From assembly GCF_002906165.1 (NCBI RefSeq), contig NZ_PPCN01000005.1, positions 186,001 to 250,000 on the forward strand: a stretch of DNA of 64,000 bases, given 5' to 3'. Shown here piece by piece: positions 49,206 to 62,634 of this stretch. A program made the position numbers and the translations under genes. The notes beneath the pieces are model-generated. The model had not been told where the DNA came from. It saw nothing but the letters and a program-made list of their open reading frames with translations, and searched no databases. Source of the DNA: Roseibium marinum (GTDB lineage Bacteria; Pseudomonadota; Alphaproteobacteria; Rhizobiales; Stappiaceae). Position 1 is the stretch's first letter. Each line of letters starts with the position of its first letter.

Positions 49206-50636
49206 TTAACGTGGCAGGTCGGTTGCACCGGTCAGGAAGAGGTCGACGGAGCGGGCTGCCTGGCGGCCTTCGCGGATGGCCCAGACGACGAGGGACTGGC
49301 CCTTGCGGACGTCGCCGGCGGCGAAGACCTTGTCGAGGCTGGTCCTGTAGGTTTCCGTATCGGCCTTTACATTGGTGCGCCCGTCGAGTTCGAGCTTGTC
49401 GCCGGCCTGGGTGATGTAGGTTTCCAGCAGGGGGCCGGAAAAGCCGATGGCGGCCAGAACCAGATCGGCGCGCAGGATGAATTCGGTGCCTTCGATCGGG
49501 CGGCGCTTTTCATCGACGCGGGCGCATTTGACGCCGGTCACCTTGCCGTCTTCTCCGACAAGGGCGAGGGTGGCCGCGGAAAACTCCCGCTCGGCGCCTT
49601 CGGCCTGCGAGGACGACGTGCGGAACTTGGTCGGCCAGTAGGGCCAGACGGCGAGCTTGTCTTCCTTGAGCGGCGGGATCGACCGGATGTCGAGCTGGGT
49701 GACGGAAAGAGCGCCCTGGCGGAAGGCGGTGCCGACGCAGTCGGAGGCCGTGTCGCCGCCGCCGATGACGACGACATGCTTGCCGCCCGCCCAGATCGGC
49801 GCCTCGTCGCTTTCCGGTTCGCCGCCGACACGGCGGTTCTGCTGGACAAGATAGGGCATGGCCCAGTGGCAGCCTTCCAGCTCCATGCCGCCGACACCGG
49901 GATCGCGCGGGCGCTCGGCGCCGGCGCACAGGATGACCGCGTCATGACGCTCGGCGAGTTCTTCCAGGCTGACGGTCACGCCGACATTGACACCGTAATG
50001 GAAGCTCACACCTTCGGCTTCCATCTGGCTCACGCGGCGGTCGATATAGTGCTTTTCCATCTTGAAGTCGGGAATGCCGTAGCGCAGCAGGCCGCCGGCT
50101 TTCGGCTCGCGCTCGTAGACGTGCACGGTGTGTCCGGCGCGTGCCAGCTGCTGGGCCGCGGCCATGCCGGCCGGGCCGGAGCCGACGATGGCAACCGCCA
50201 TGCCGGTCTTGGTGGCGGAAGGTTCGGGAACGATCCAGCCTTCTTCCCAGCCCTTGTCGGCGATGGCCTGTTCGACGCTTTTGATGTTGACCGGAACATC
50301 TTCCAGATTGAGCGTGCAGGCTTCCTCGCACGGCGCCGGGCAGATGCGGCCGGTGAATTCGGGAAAATTGTTGGTCGAATGCAGGTTGCGCAGGGCGATG
50401 TCCCAGTCGCCCTGGTAGACGAGGTCGTTCCAGTCCGGGATCTGGTTGTTGACCGGACATCCGTCGGGACCGTGGCAGAACGGAATGCCGCAATCCATGC
50501 AGCGCGCCGCCTGGTTGACGACTTCCTGCTCATTCAGCGGAATGATGAATTCGCGGAAATGGCGGATACGGTCTGACGCGGGCTGGTACTTCTGTTCCTG
50601 CCGGTCGATTTCCAAAAACCCGGTTACCTTCCCCAA
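49206..50636 (-). CDS. gltD: glutamate synthase small subunit
   Basis: The 476-residue flavoprotein carries electrons from NADPH to the large subunit. It starts [20 protein letters not shown] and has the two [4Fe-4S] binding regions ([13 protein letters not shown] with Cys46, 49 and 54, then Cys60 in GCP; and [20 protein letters not shown]), FAD-binding [20 protein letters not shown] and NADPH-binding [20 protein letters not shown]. The start is TTG 50636, not the GTG at 50666 of the open frame, because GAGGAGG stands 5 nt before TTG. It lies 115 bp downstream of gltB, on the same strand, as in a gltBD operon. Confidence 0.93.
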   Translation of the reverse strand: MGKVTGFLEIDRQEQKYQPASDRIRHFREFIIPLNEQEVVNQAARCMDCGIPFCHGPDGCPVNNQIPDWNDLVYQGDWDIALRNLHSTNNFPEFTGRICPAPCEEACTLNLEDVPVNIKSVEQAIADKGWEEGWIVPEPSATKTGMAVAIVGSGPAGMAAAQQLARAGHTVHVYEREPKAGGLLRYGIPDFKMEKHYIDRRVSQMEAEGVSFHYGVNVGVTVSLEELAERHDAVILCAGAERPRDPGVGGMELEGCHWAMPYLVQQNRRVGGEPESDEAPIWAGGKHVVVIGGGDTASDCVGTAFRQGALSVTQLDIRSIPPLKEDKLAVWPYWPTKFRTSSSQAEGAEREFSAATLALVGEDGKVTGVKCARVDEKRRPIEGTEFILRADLVLAAIGFSGPLLETYITQAGDKLELDGRTNVKADTETYRTSLDKVFAAGDVRKGQSLVVWAIREGRQAARSVDLFLTGATDLPR

Positions 50637-50751
50637 GGCGACCTCCTCAAACTGTGCTGCATTCACGTGATTTCACATCGATGCAGGTCAAACTAAGTGG
50701 CTGCAATCGGCCGCGGAATGCGGCCGAGAGCCCAGTTGTTCAATTGTCCCG

Positions 50752-55479
<4,728 letters not shown>

Positions 55480-56086
55480 GTGCGCCCTCACTGTTAACCC
55501 CAGTGCCACCGTGGCTTGAAGCGTCCGGTTCCGTTCGGGTCGCATTCCTTCAAGAATGCGGCTCGGCGAACCCTGGCTTTCCCGCCCCGGCTCTGTTGTT
55601 GTATTTACTGCGCCGGTCCATCAAAATAAACCGTCGCAATGACACAGCGGAGTTTCCGCTGCCGAAACTTTCCGTCTCGCCGCTTCGCAAACCCTCCCCG
55701 GATCTGCAGAATGGTCAACCTGTCCGCTGCTCCTGGCCCGGCATCGTCAAAGGCCGGTAGCGCCGCAGTAAATGGGACAGTATCCCTGTCCTATTACAGG
55801 CGGCGCGACCATGACAGATTTCTCAGTCAGGAGCAAGTCCGTTTCTTGTAGCAGGTATTATAATTGTTTCGCGCAAAAAGTGCCAATCGTCTGGAAAGGT
55901 CTATTCCGGGGGAGTTTGAGAAAGAATCTTGCGTATCTTAAAGTTTTCTTAGCGCGGCTCGCAAAAGAGTAACACGCGTTTGATTTCCTATTTATCGTCA
56001 AGACGCTCATTTACACCCTGTGTCCGGGCTGCTTTCCAGGAGCCACGGCTGACACAGGATCCGAAGAACGACCAGAGGAGTTCGAG
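55480..56086. other. 607-bp gap between gltB and the bufferin operon
   Basis: This gap holds the promoters of gltB and of the operon that starts at 56087, on opposite strands. I see no supported gene; the open frames have no known family. Part of it (55840-55990) is AT-richer than its neighbours. An inverted repeat (CTGTGTC 56018-56024 and GACACAG 56051-56057) lies about 30 bp before the bufA start. I could not find a clear sigma factor box. Confidence 0.6.
56018..56057. promoter_or_regulatory. inverted repeat in the leader of the bufferin operon
   Basis: CTGTGTC and GACACAG are exact inverted 7-mers with a 26-nt spacer that can itself fold. The right arm ends 29 bp before ATG 56087. It may be a leader hairpin or an operator; the ribosome site AGAGGAG at 56074-56080 lies after it. 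Confidence 0.4.
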
Positions 56087-56386
56087 ATGAAGCATAAAGC
56101 GATGTCCGCGGCGATTGTCGCCGGTGCCGTTGCAACCGCGGTTGCCGGTCTGTCGTCCACCGTGCCGGCTCACGCACAGGCGAAGGAGAAATGCTTCGGT
56201 GTTTCCCTGAAGGGCAAGAACGACTGCAAGGCAGGCGCTGGAACCACTTGTGCAGGCACGTCAACGGTCAACTATCAGGGCAATGCCTGGACGCTGGTCC
56301 CCAAGGGCACCTGCGTAACCATGGACGTGCCGGGCGATCGCCACGGCTCTCTGACCGAACTGAAGCGGGACCTCCCGGCAGCCTGA
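56087..56386 (+). CDS. bufA1: bufferin-type RiPP precursor (BufA1 / DUF2282)
   Basis: A 99-residue precursor with a signal peptide ([20 protein letters not shown], cleavage near AHA/QAKEK) and the DUF2282 core [17 protein letters not shown], then [20 protein letters not shown] and KGTC. It has four cysteines: 36, 47, 55 and 76. In described bufferins the two middle cysteines are converted to thiooxazole-type heterocycles by the MNIO enzyme and its partner, the outer two form a disulfide, and the peptide binds copper in the periplasm. The next genes encode exactly these partners. The ribosome site is AGAGGAG at 56074-56080. Known: family role in copper defence. Inferred: that this copy acts so. 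Confidence 0.9.
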   Translation: MKHKAMSAAIVAGAVATAVAGLSSTVPAHAQAKEKCFGVSLKGKNDCKAGAGTTCAGTSTVNYQGNAWTLVPKGTCVTMDVPGDRHGSLTELKRDLPAA

Positions 56387-56400
56387 TCCCGGGATATTCG

Positions 56401-56426
56401 GGCAGGCGGGAATGACGCCGCCTGCC
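56401..56426 (+). terminator. hairpin between bufA and bufB
   Basis: GGCAGGCGG (56401-56409) pairs with CCGCCTGCC (56418-56426) around 8 nt. It lies 15 bp after the precursor stop and 92 bp before the bufB start. It can let precursor mRNA exceed enzyme mRNA, as is common for RiPP operons. Confidence 0.75.
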
Positions 56427-56517
56427 TGAGACCAACTGTCGTCAATAGACACCTGTCCGATGCGTCCTTATTAACGGCGGTTGCCACGACATCCGTTTTC
56501 CCGCTCTGGAGCCTGCC

Positions 56518-57414
56518 ATGTTTTCCGAGGGTTCACCGTCCCGACAGTCCCGTGCCGATGCCACAATCCCGGCGCATGCCGGAGCGGGCCTCAAGCCGGA
56601 GCATATCGCCGAAATTCTGGCGGACCGCGCGGATATCGGCTTCTTCGAGGTCCACGCGGAGAACTACATGGGTGCGGGCGGTCCGCCACACCGTCAACTG
56701 GAAGCGATTCGTCAGGACTATCCGCTGTCGCTTCACGGCGTCGGGTTGTCCATCGGCGGCGAACAGGCTCTGGACAAGGCGCATCTCCAGCGGCTCGCCG
56801 GGCTGAACCGGCGTTACGAACCGGGCCTTTTTTCCGAACATCTGGCCTGGTCGACCCACGACACGGCCTATTTCAACGATCTTCTGCCGGTTCCCTATGA
56901 CGAAGCGGCGCTTGAGCGGGTGTGCGATCACATAGACGAGGTTCAGGAGACCGTCGGGCGGCGCATGCTTCTGGAGAACCCGTCTACCTATGTCGCCTTT
57001 GAACAAAGCACGATGAGCGAATTGGACTTCCTGAAGGAAATCACGCGCCGGACCGGTTGCGGGCTGCTTCTCGATATCAATAACGTCCATGTCTCCTGCA
57101 CCAATCACCAGCGGTCCGCCGAGGACTACCTCGCGGATTTTCCCCTCAACGCAGTCGGCGAAATTCATCTGGGCGGTCATGCTCCCGACACGGACGATGC
57201 CGGCCGACCGCTGCTGATCGATGCGCATGACCGGGAGGTCGATGACGCCGTCTGGAAACTTTATGAGAGCGTCGTTCGAAATAACGGTCCGCTGCCGACT
57301 CTGATCGAATGGGACAATGACGTTCCCGCCTGGCCCGTTCTGTTCGCCGAGGTCAGGGCGGCGGAGCGGATCCTTGTCCAAGCGGCGGAACCCGGCCTCA
57401 GGCGCGCGGTGTGA
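56518..57414 (+). CDS. bufB: DUF692 multinuclear non-heme iron oxidase (BufB)
   Basis: A 298-residue TIM-barrel MNIO enzyme. The likely iron ligands are all present: FFEVHAENY (Glu44, His46, Asn49), SLHGVG (His73), FSEHLAW (Glu107, His108), LLENPSTY (Glu153, Asn154), [12 protein letters not shown] (Asp186, Asn188, Asn189, His191), EIHLGGH (His217, His221), and LIEWDND (Glu264, Asp266). The family modifies Cys residues of short precursors. It sits between the DUF2282 precursor and a DUF2063 gene whose start overlaps its stop. There is no sign of degradation. Confidence 0.92.
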   Translation: MFSEGSPSRQSRADATIPAHAGAGLKPEHIAEILADRADIGFFEVHAENYMGAGGPPHRQLEAIRQDYPLSLHGVGLSIGGEQALDKAHLQRLAGLNRRYEPGLFSEHLAWSTHDTAYFNDLLPVPYDEAALERVCDHIDEVQETVGRRMLLENPSTYVAFEQSTMSELDFLKEITRRTGCGLLLDINNVHVSCTNHQRSAEDYLADFPLNAVGEIHLGGHAPDTDDAGRPLLIDAHDREVDDAVWKLYESVVRNNGPLPTLIEWDNDVPAWPVLFAEVRAAERILVQAAEPGLRRAV

Positions 57415-58229
57415 GAATGGCCGCGCCAAAGTCACTTTCCAGTGTGGCCGGCCTGACTGACGTCACGGTCAGGACTGGTTCCGGGGAATTCGGCAGGGCC
57501 CTGCTGGACCCCGAAGCCGCTCCGCCGGCAGGCCTGGTCGGACCGGACGGCAAAGCGGCGCCGAAGCGCTTCAACGTCTACCGCAACAATGTGATCGTCA
57601 GTCTCAGTGAAGCCCTTGGGCAGACCTTTCCGGCCATCGTATCCCTTGTGGGGGACGACTATTTCAATGCGCTGGCGCGCGCCTTCGTGACCCGTCATCC
57701 GCCGCAGTCGCCGGTGCTCATGTGGTATGGCGGTGCGTTTGCCGGTTTCCTGGAAAGTTTTCCGCCGCTCGCGGCCTATCCCTATCTGGCGGATGTGGCC
57801 CGGGTGGAATGGGCCTGGCTTCAGGCCTATCACGCGGCGGACGCCGCACCGCTCGATCCGGCCGCCCTGAGCGCGGTCGCGCCGGAAGATGTTCCGGCAG
57901 TCAGGTTCACACGCCATCCCGCGGCGGCCGTCGTCGCCTCGAAATGGCCGGTTCTGGATCTCGTGCGCGCAAACAGGTTTGCGACGGACGCGGCGGCCGG
58001 TATCGATCTCGACGAGCCGCAAGCGGTGCTGGTCACCCGGCCGGATCTGGAAGTCGGTGTCTTTTTGTTGCGGCCGGGCGGGGAAGTGTTCTTAAGTGCC
58101 TTGCTCGAGGGCTCCACTCTGGAGGGGGCCGCTGCTTCGGCGCTGGAAAAGACTTCGGAGTTTTCACTTCCCGACTGCTTGTCGGACTGCCTTTCAAGCG
58201 GTGCATTCACCGCTATCGAAGGATACTGA
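57411..58229 (+). CDS. bufC: DUF2063 bufferin maturation partner (BufC)
   Basis: The 272-residue protein has the N-terminal DUF2063 domain (about 20-110; [53 protein letters not shown]) and a C-terminal part (about 150-270) likely to fold as the RRE-like partner. Family members bind the precursor and present it to the MNIO enzyme. GTG 57411 overlaps the stop of bufB by 4 bp (GTGA); ATG 57417 is an alternative start two codons later. Confidence 0.88.
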   Translation: MRMAAPKSLSSVAGLTDVTVRTGSGEFGRALLDPEAAPPAGLVGPDGKAAPKRFNVYRNNVIVSLSEALGQTFPAIVSLVGDDYFNALARAFVTRHPPQSPVLMWYGGAFAGFLESFPPLAAYPYLADVARVEWAWLQAYHAADAAPLDPAALSAVAPEDVPAVRFTRHPAAAVVASKWPVLDLVRANRFATDAAAGIDLDEPQAVLVTRPDLEVGVFLLRPGGEVFLSALLEGSTLEGAAASALEKTSEFSLPDCLSDCLSSGAFTAIEGY

Positions 58230-58266
58230 GCCCGGCAGGACCGGGACGCTTTAAAAGGGGGATTTC

Positions 58267-58851
58267 ATGGGTGCGCTGATCGGTTTCTTCGTAAGAGTGT
58301 ACACGCTGGTGTTCGGAGCGCTGGAACGCCTGACCAATGGCTGGTTTCTGGGGTTGGCAGCCCGGTTCGTTTTCGCGGCGATCCTGTTGCAGTTCTTCTG
58401 GAATTCCGCGCTGACGAAAATCGGCGGAAACATCATGAACATCTTCACGCCCACGGCGGGCGCCTATGCGCAGATGTTGCCGAAAATGATGGAGCAGGTC
58501 AGTTACGACATCAGCCAGATCGCCTTTTTCCCTTACGGTCTGATGGTTCTGCTCGGTACCTGGGGCGAGTTCATCCTTCCGGCGATGGTGGTGGTCGGCC
58601 TGTTCACGCGGTTCGCCAGTCTCGGCATGATCGTCTTTATCTGCGTCATGACCTATGTGGACGTCTACGGCCACGGGGTGGATGCCAAAACGATCGGCGC
58701 GCTGTTCGACGGCGAGCCCTATGCGATCATCTCGGATGACCGGCTGCTGTGGATCTTCCTGCTGCTGGTGCCGACGCTCAAGGGCCCCGGAGTGATTTCC
58801 CTCGACTGGCTGCTGGGGCGCTACTACCGCAGGCGGGAAATGTACTACTAG
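58267..58851 (+). CDS. DoxX family membrane protein in the bufferin operon
   Basis: The 194-residue protein has four likely membrane segments (GWFLGLAARFVFAAILLQFF with FWNSALTKIG; GLMVLLGTWGEFILPAMVVV; ASLGMIVFICVMTYVDVYGH; RLLWIFLLLVPTLKGPGVIS). The layout LLQFFWNSALTKI...GE.ILP is typical of DoxX-like proteins. DoxX genes often end bufferin operons; their exact role is not settled. It follows bufC by 37 bp. Confidence 0.85.
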   Translation: MGALIGFFVRVYTLVFGALERLTNGWFLGLAARFVFAAILLQFFWNSALTKIGGNIMNIFTPTAGAYAQMLPKMMEQVSYDISQIAFFPYGLMVLLGTWGEFILPAMVVVGLFTRFASLGMIVFICVMTYVDVYGHGVDAKTIGALFDGEPYAIISDDRLLWIFLLLVPTLKGPGVISLDWLLGRYYRRREMYY

Positions 58852-58890
58852 GCCACTCTGGATTTCAGGATCTTCCGCTTTGCGAGGAAT

Positions 58891-58918
58891 GCAGGCTTCA
58901 GACAGGACTGAAGCCTGC
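58891..58918. terminator. perfect 11-bp hairpin between convergent DoxX and DUF2182 genes
   Basis: GCAGGCTTCAG (58891-58901) and CTGAAGCCTGC (58908-58918) are exact inverted repeats around a 6-nt loop. It overlaps the DUF2182 stop codon (58898-58900) and lies 39 bp after the DoxX stop, so it can act as terminator for both. Confidence 0.75.
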
Positions 58919-59638
58919 CAGAGTTTCCCAGACGGGCGGGCTGCGCCATTGCGGTTTGGCCGGGGGCGCGAGACGTTCGGCAAACAATACGATGGTTACG
59001 GCCGCCATTGCGGTCAGATGCAGATTTTCAACCGTCATCGGTACGATCATCCAGGGCCAGCACGCCGCGACGCAGGCCGTGCCTGTCATTGCGCCCTGGT
59101 CCGCGCAGTCGCGAAGCGTGCGCAGGCCGGAGGCGGAAATCCGGCGGAGCCGGTGGCACCGGTTGCGTGCACTTTGCGCAGACGGGCTGGCACTCCACAC
59201 GAGCGCGAACGCGAACGAGGCCACTGTGTCCAGAGGAAAGGGCGCGGCGGCGGCAACGACGAACGCCAGGGGAACCAGCACAGCTCCCGCCAGAAGCCAG
59301 CACAGACCGTATCCCAGAGCGAACAGGCACGCGGCGCCGATCCGGTAACCTTTTGCCGGGGCGCGCAATATATGGGAAACAGGCAAGGACAGCAGCGGCG
59401 GCATCATGGCGAGAACCATGATCAGCCAGTCAAGCACAAGAGCGGACGGGGATCGCACCAGGGCTTCCAGGATCAGGATATCGGCAAGATAGTCCAGTGA
59501 AACCCCACCGCAGATCGACGAAATCCTCACCGATGCCGGCTGCAGGCCGAGCACCATGAACGCGGCGGCGGACAGCCCGAGCAGCTGAGGCATCGGGCTC
59601 AATTTCAACTGGAACGCAAAGGCGGCCAACCGGCTCAT
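58898..59638 (-). CDS. DUF2182 family integral membrane protein
   Basis: A 246-residue membrane protein with about six to seven hydrophobic segments. Family features are LIMVLAMMPPLLSLPVSHIL with RAPAKGYRIGAACLFALGYG, the NRCHRLR loop, and CVAACWPWMIVPMTVENLHL followed by AVTIVLFAERL. DUF2182 members are described as predicted metal-binding membrane proteins. ATG 59638 is 1 bp after the stop of the tyrosinase gene (TGAcATG), so the two are translationally coupled. That suggests a joint role, perhaps copper delivery to the tyrosinase; this is inference. Confidence 0.75.
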   Translation of the reverse strand: MSRLAAFAFQLKLSPMPQLLGLSAAAFMVLGLQPASVRISSICGGVSLDYLADILILEALVRSPSALVLDWLIMVLAMMPPLLSLPVSHILRAPAKGYRIGAACLFALGYGLCWLLAGAVLVPLAFVVAAAAPFPLDTVASFAFALVWSASPSAQSARNRCHRLRRISASGLRTLRDCADQGAMTGTACVAACWPWMIVPMTVENLHLTAMAAVTIVLFAERLAPPAKPQWRSPPVWETLAGFSPV

Positions 59639-59639
59639 G

Positions 59640-61139
59640 TCAGTCGGAAATCTGGCGATAGATGCTGATGCGATCGACCGTGATCGGGCTTTCCGCACCT
59701 TTCGGCTGCGCGACGGTCACTTCCAGCGCGTCGAGGGACGTCCGGCCGTCCGCCTGTATGCGGGAAACAGCCGAGGTTATGTCGATCGCGACCGTGAAGC
59801 CGTTGCCCGCGTGAGATCCTTCGGTGGAAGACGCCTTGCCCAGACCGAACAGGACAACCGGCTCCAGTTCGATGATTTCACGGTCGCCACCCGGCCCGGA
59901 AGGCACCGCCAGCGATACGAGAAGGGCGCCTGTCGGCACCGATCCCCGAACGCCCTCAAGATTGAGAAAGATATGCGTTCCATCGACAGCTGCGGGGCTT
60001 GCAAAGGCGGCTTCCGCCATTTTGGTCTGCCGGAGGCCGACTCTGGAGGAAACCGATGCGTCGCCGACCTCGAGGCTTTCGGTATTGGAACCCATCAGGG
60101 CCGATTTCATCTCGCGCGATGCGCCGCCGGGGCGCTCTGAACTGACCATGGCAATCTCCGGTTCGCCGGCTGCGGCCGGTATGACGATGCCCGTGCCGTC
60201 CTCAAGGTCATCGTAAAGCGGAGCAAGCGGGCCGCCCGGCAGCGTTTCGCCGGGTGTGAATACATCTATGCCGCCGGATACCGTCGGCATGAGAAACTGT
60301 CTTGGAAACGGACCGTTTTTCCAGATGCCGCTGACTTCCTGGGAATTGGCGGGATCGGACAACCATGCTTCCCAGAGCCGGTCGATGTTGCAATGATGCA
60401 GCCAGAAAACCGGATCCAGCGCGGCGTAGTCGGGATCCGTCATCCAGCCGGCCGGCTGGAAGGTGGGTGTGACACCACCGATCATGACGTGAACCGGGCC
60501 GTGCGGATTGGCTTCGATGCCGCCGAAACTGTTGCCCTGTTGAGCGAAGCGGCTCACGGGGCCGCCATATCCCAGAACGCCCGGTGCGACGGCCGTGTAG
60601 ATATCGATCGACTGTGCATCAAGATTTATGTCGGGTATTCCGATCCGCGGCATCGGCCCCAGAACCTGCAAGCCGCCGCGCGAGGCGGCGGACAAGGGAT
60701 TGTCAGTGCCGTCGGGCAGTTTGTCTGCAAGAAATTCGGCCGGGATCTTGCGCGCATCCTGGTTCTGCGAATCCAGATAATTCCAATAGGGAAGAGCCCA
60801 GTCGTCCGGGCCGCCCTGGGCGGCAATCCAGTCGGCTGTCAAAGCCTCGAAGGCTGCCAGATAGCCGCGATGCCAGGGCAGAAAAAACCAGCCCGCGTGC
60901 TGGCACTGGTTAAGAACGTTGCGCTGCTCGATATCGGGCGGAACAGCGGTGCCGGCGGTGATAATGTTCTGCCGGATCCAGCCGTTCTGATCGAAACCGT
61001 GAATTGCACCGAAATAAAGCCAACTGGTCCGGTCGGCGAACGGGCGGGCCCTCATTGCCGCGACTGCCCTGGCGTACCATAGCAATTCCTCCGGCCAGGG
61101 GCCGTTCAGCTTGGCGATATCCTTGCGTATCCGGGTCAT
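59640..61139 (-). CDS. tyrosinase-family copper enzyme
   Basis: A 499-residue protein with the two copper sites of type-3 copper enzymes. CuA: His47 (AIHGF), His81 and His90 in CQHAGWFFLPWHRGYLAAFE. CuB: His213 and His217 in NPHGPVHVMIGG, and the HH248-249 of DPVFWLHHCNIDRLWEAW. Cys79 sits next to His81. After residue 290 a beta-rich C-terminal part of about 200 residues follows, as in plant-type polyphenol oxidases. No signal peptide or Tat motif is visible. It oxidises phenols to quinones in the family. The coupled DUF2182 gene follows. Its 3' neighbour is the bufferin operon on the other strand. Confidence 0.9.
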   Translation of the reverse strand: MTRIRKDIAKLNGPWPEELLWYARAVAAMRARPFADRTSWLYFGAIHGFDQNGWIRQNIITAGTAVPPDIEQRNVLNQCQHAGWFFLPWHRGYLAAFEALTADWIAAQGGPDDWALPYWNYLDSQNQDARKIPAEFLADKLPDGTDNPLSAASRGGLQVLGPMPRIGIPDINLDAQSIDIYTAVAPGVLGYGGPVSRFAQQGNSFGGIEANPHGPVHVMIGGVTPTFQPAGWMTDPDYAALDPVFWLHHCNIDRLWEAWLSDPANSQEVSGIWKNGPFPRQFLMPTVSGGIDVFTPGETLPGGPLAPLYDDLEDGTGIVIPAAAGEPEIAMVSSERPGGASREMKSALMGSNTESLEVGDASVSSRVGLRQTKMAEAAFASPAAVDGTHIFLNLEGVRGSVPTGALLVSLAVPSGPGGDREIIELEPVVLFGLGKASSTEGSHAGNGFTVAIDITSAVSRIQADGRTSLDALEVTVAQPKGAESPITVDRISIYRQISD

Positions 61140-61484
61140 TCTGCAAAACCTCCAATGGGACCGGCAGGTGGCCGCTCATGGTCGCGGTCCTTGCTCTCAG
61201 TCTTCAATCAGTAAAAAAATCTCTGACCGGCAGCCTGTGCTGCGGCTTTTTCATTTTTATCTGGCGTTTTAAATTCTTGCGAAATGGCGCTGAAATTTTA
61301 ATGAGTATTATTGTAGATGAATGTAAGGGTTCAGCTTGATCCATTCAGGGTTGTATTGTCAAGGTGGTTTTGCGGGTTGAAGCCGGGCAGGAACACCGGA
61401 GAACACGGCAGGGTGCCACCGCAAACTGCCTGATGACAGGTGTCATGGTGGTCATCGCGGCCGACAGTTGGTATGAACCGGTCC
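61140..61484. other. 345-bp gap, partly AT-rich
   Basis: This is the divergent control region of the tyrosinase gene and the threonine aldolase gene. No gene is supported. Positions 61200-61330 are clearly AT-richer than the rest. A short GCAGC/GCTGC stem (61230-61243) before TTTTT could be a weak terminator on the plus strand. Confidence 0.6.
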
Positions 61485-62531
61485 ATGAATTTCGCAAGCG
61501 ACAATTGGGCGGGTGCGGCTCCGGCGGTGATGTCGGCGCTGACCCGCCATAATTCCGGGTTCGCGCCGGCTTATGGCACGGACCCGTTGACGGACCGAAT
61601 CTCGGAAAAATTCAATGAAATCTTCGAGCGGGAGGTGGCCGTCTTTTTCGTGGCGACTGGGTCGGCCGCCAATTCGCTAGCGCTGGCCGCCTATGCCAGG
61701 CCGGGCGGCGTCATCTTCTGTCACAGCGATGCTCACATCCGGGTCGATGAATGCAACTGCCCCGAATTCATGACCGGCGGCAGCAAGCTGGCCGGCGTTC
61801 CGGGCCCGCAGGGCAAAGTCACGCCGCAAGGCCTTCGCGAAGCGATGGCGGCCCATCCGGACGGGGTCGTGCATCACGGCCAGGTGGCGGCGGTGTCGAT
61901 CAGCCAGGCCACGGAATGCGGCACGATTTATACCCTGGACGAGATTGCCGCCGTCAAGGAGGCCGCCAGGTCACGCGCCGTGCCTCTGCATATGGATGGC
62001 GCGCGCTTCGCCAACGCCCTCGTCACGCTCGGCTGCACACCGGCTGACATGACCTGGAAGGCCGGCGTCGATGTGCTGTCCTTCGGGGCGACCAAGAATG
62101 GCTGCTGGTGCGCGGAGGCCGTCGTCTTTTTCGATGCTGAAGCCGCCAGGGGATTTGAATATCTGCGCAAGCGCGGCGGACACCTGTTTTCCAAGAGCCG
62201 ATTTGTCGCCGCGCAACTCGACGGTTATTTCGAAGACGGCACATGGCTCGCGGCCGCAGGTCACGCCAATGAAATGGCGGCCAGGCTGGCGCAAGGTATC
62301 CGGGACCAGGGTGGGCGAACCGCCTGGGCGGTGGACGCCAACGAGGTGTTTCCGATCCTGAAGCGCAGTCAGTTCGAGGCGCTGGAGGCGGCAGGCGCCA
62401 GGCTTTACGAATGGCCCGCGAAGGACCTTTCCTCAAACATCGCTCCGGCGGAAGACGAAGTCTGCCTGCGTATGGTCACCAGTTTCGCGACCACGGACGA
62501 GGATGTGAAGACATTCCTGAAGGTGCTGTAG
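61485..62531 (+). CDS. low-specificity L-threonine aldolase type PLP enzyme
   Basis: A 348-residue fold-type-I PLP enzyme: MNFASDNWAGAAPAVMSALT, FVATGSAANSLALAAYARPG, HMDGARFANALVTLGCTPAD with Asp171, and the PLP-binding Lys204 in LSFGATKNGCWCAEAV. These are the motifs of threonine aldolases, which split threonine or allo-threonine to glycine and acetaldehyde. I chose ATG 61485 as the usual start; ATG 61473 adds four residues, and the frame opens at 61440. No clear ribosome site is seen for either. Confidence 0.88.
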   Translation: MNFASDNWAGAAPAVMSALTRHNSGFAPAYGTDPLTDRISEKFNEIFEREVAVFFVATGSAANSLALAAYARPGGVIFCHSDAHIRVDECNCPEFMTGGSKLAGVPGPQGKVTPQGLREAMAAHPDGVVHHGQVAAVSISQATECGTIYTLDEIAAVKEAARSRAVPLHMDGARFANALVTLGCTPADMTWKAGVDVLSFGATKNGCWCAEAVVFFDAEAARGFEYLRKRGGHLFSKSRFVAAQLDGYFEDGTWLAAAGHANEMAARLAQGIRDQGGRTAWAVDANEVFPILKRSQFEALEAAGARLYEWPAKDLSSNIAPAEDEVCLRMVTSFATTDEDVKTFLKVL

Positions 62532-62577
62532 GAAGCGGTTTGAGATAAGGCATCCGGCACATTCCTGCGCCAAACGA

Positions 62578-62597
62578 GCGCCCGGTTTCCCGGGCGC
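62578..62597. terminator. hairpin between convergent threonine aldolase and hsp20 genes
   Basis: GCGCCCGG (62578-62585) pairs with CCGGGCGC (62590-62597) around TTTC. It lies between the two 3' ends and can serve both. Confidence 0.65.
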
Positions 62598-62634
62598 CCC
62601 GCGTCCTGGCACATTTCACTTTAAGGCCGCGGCC

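Noticed and set aside
55772..55972. Small plus-strand frame of 66 codons upstream of the bufferin operon
   Set aside because: No ribosome site, unlikely composition and no similarity to a known small protein; it lies in a control region.
55968..56000. Possible ECF sigma factor promoter of the bufferin operon (GTAAC and CGTC)
   Set aside because: The spacing of about 22 bases between the two boxes is too long for an ECF promoter, so I did not list it.
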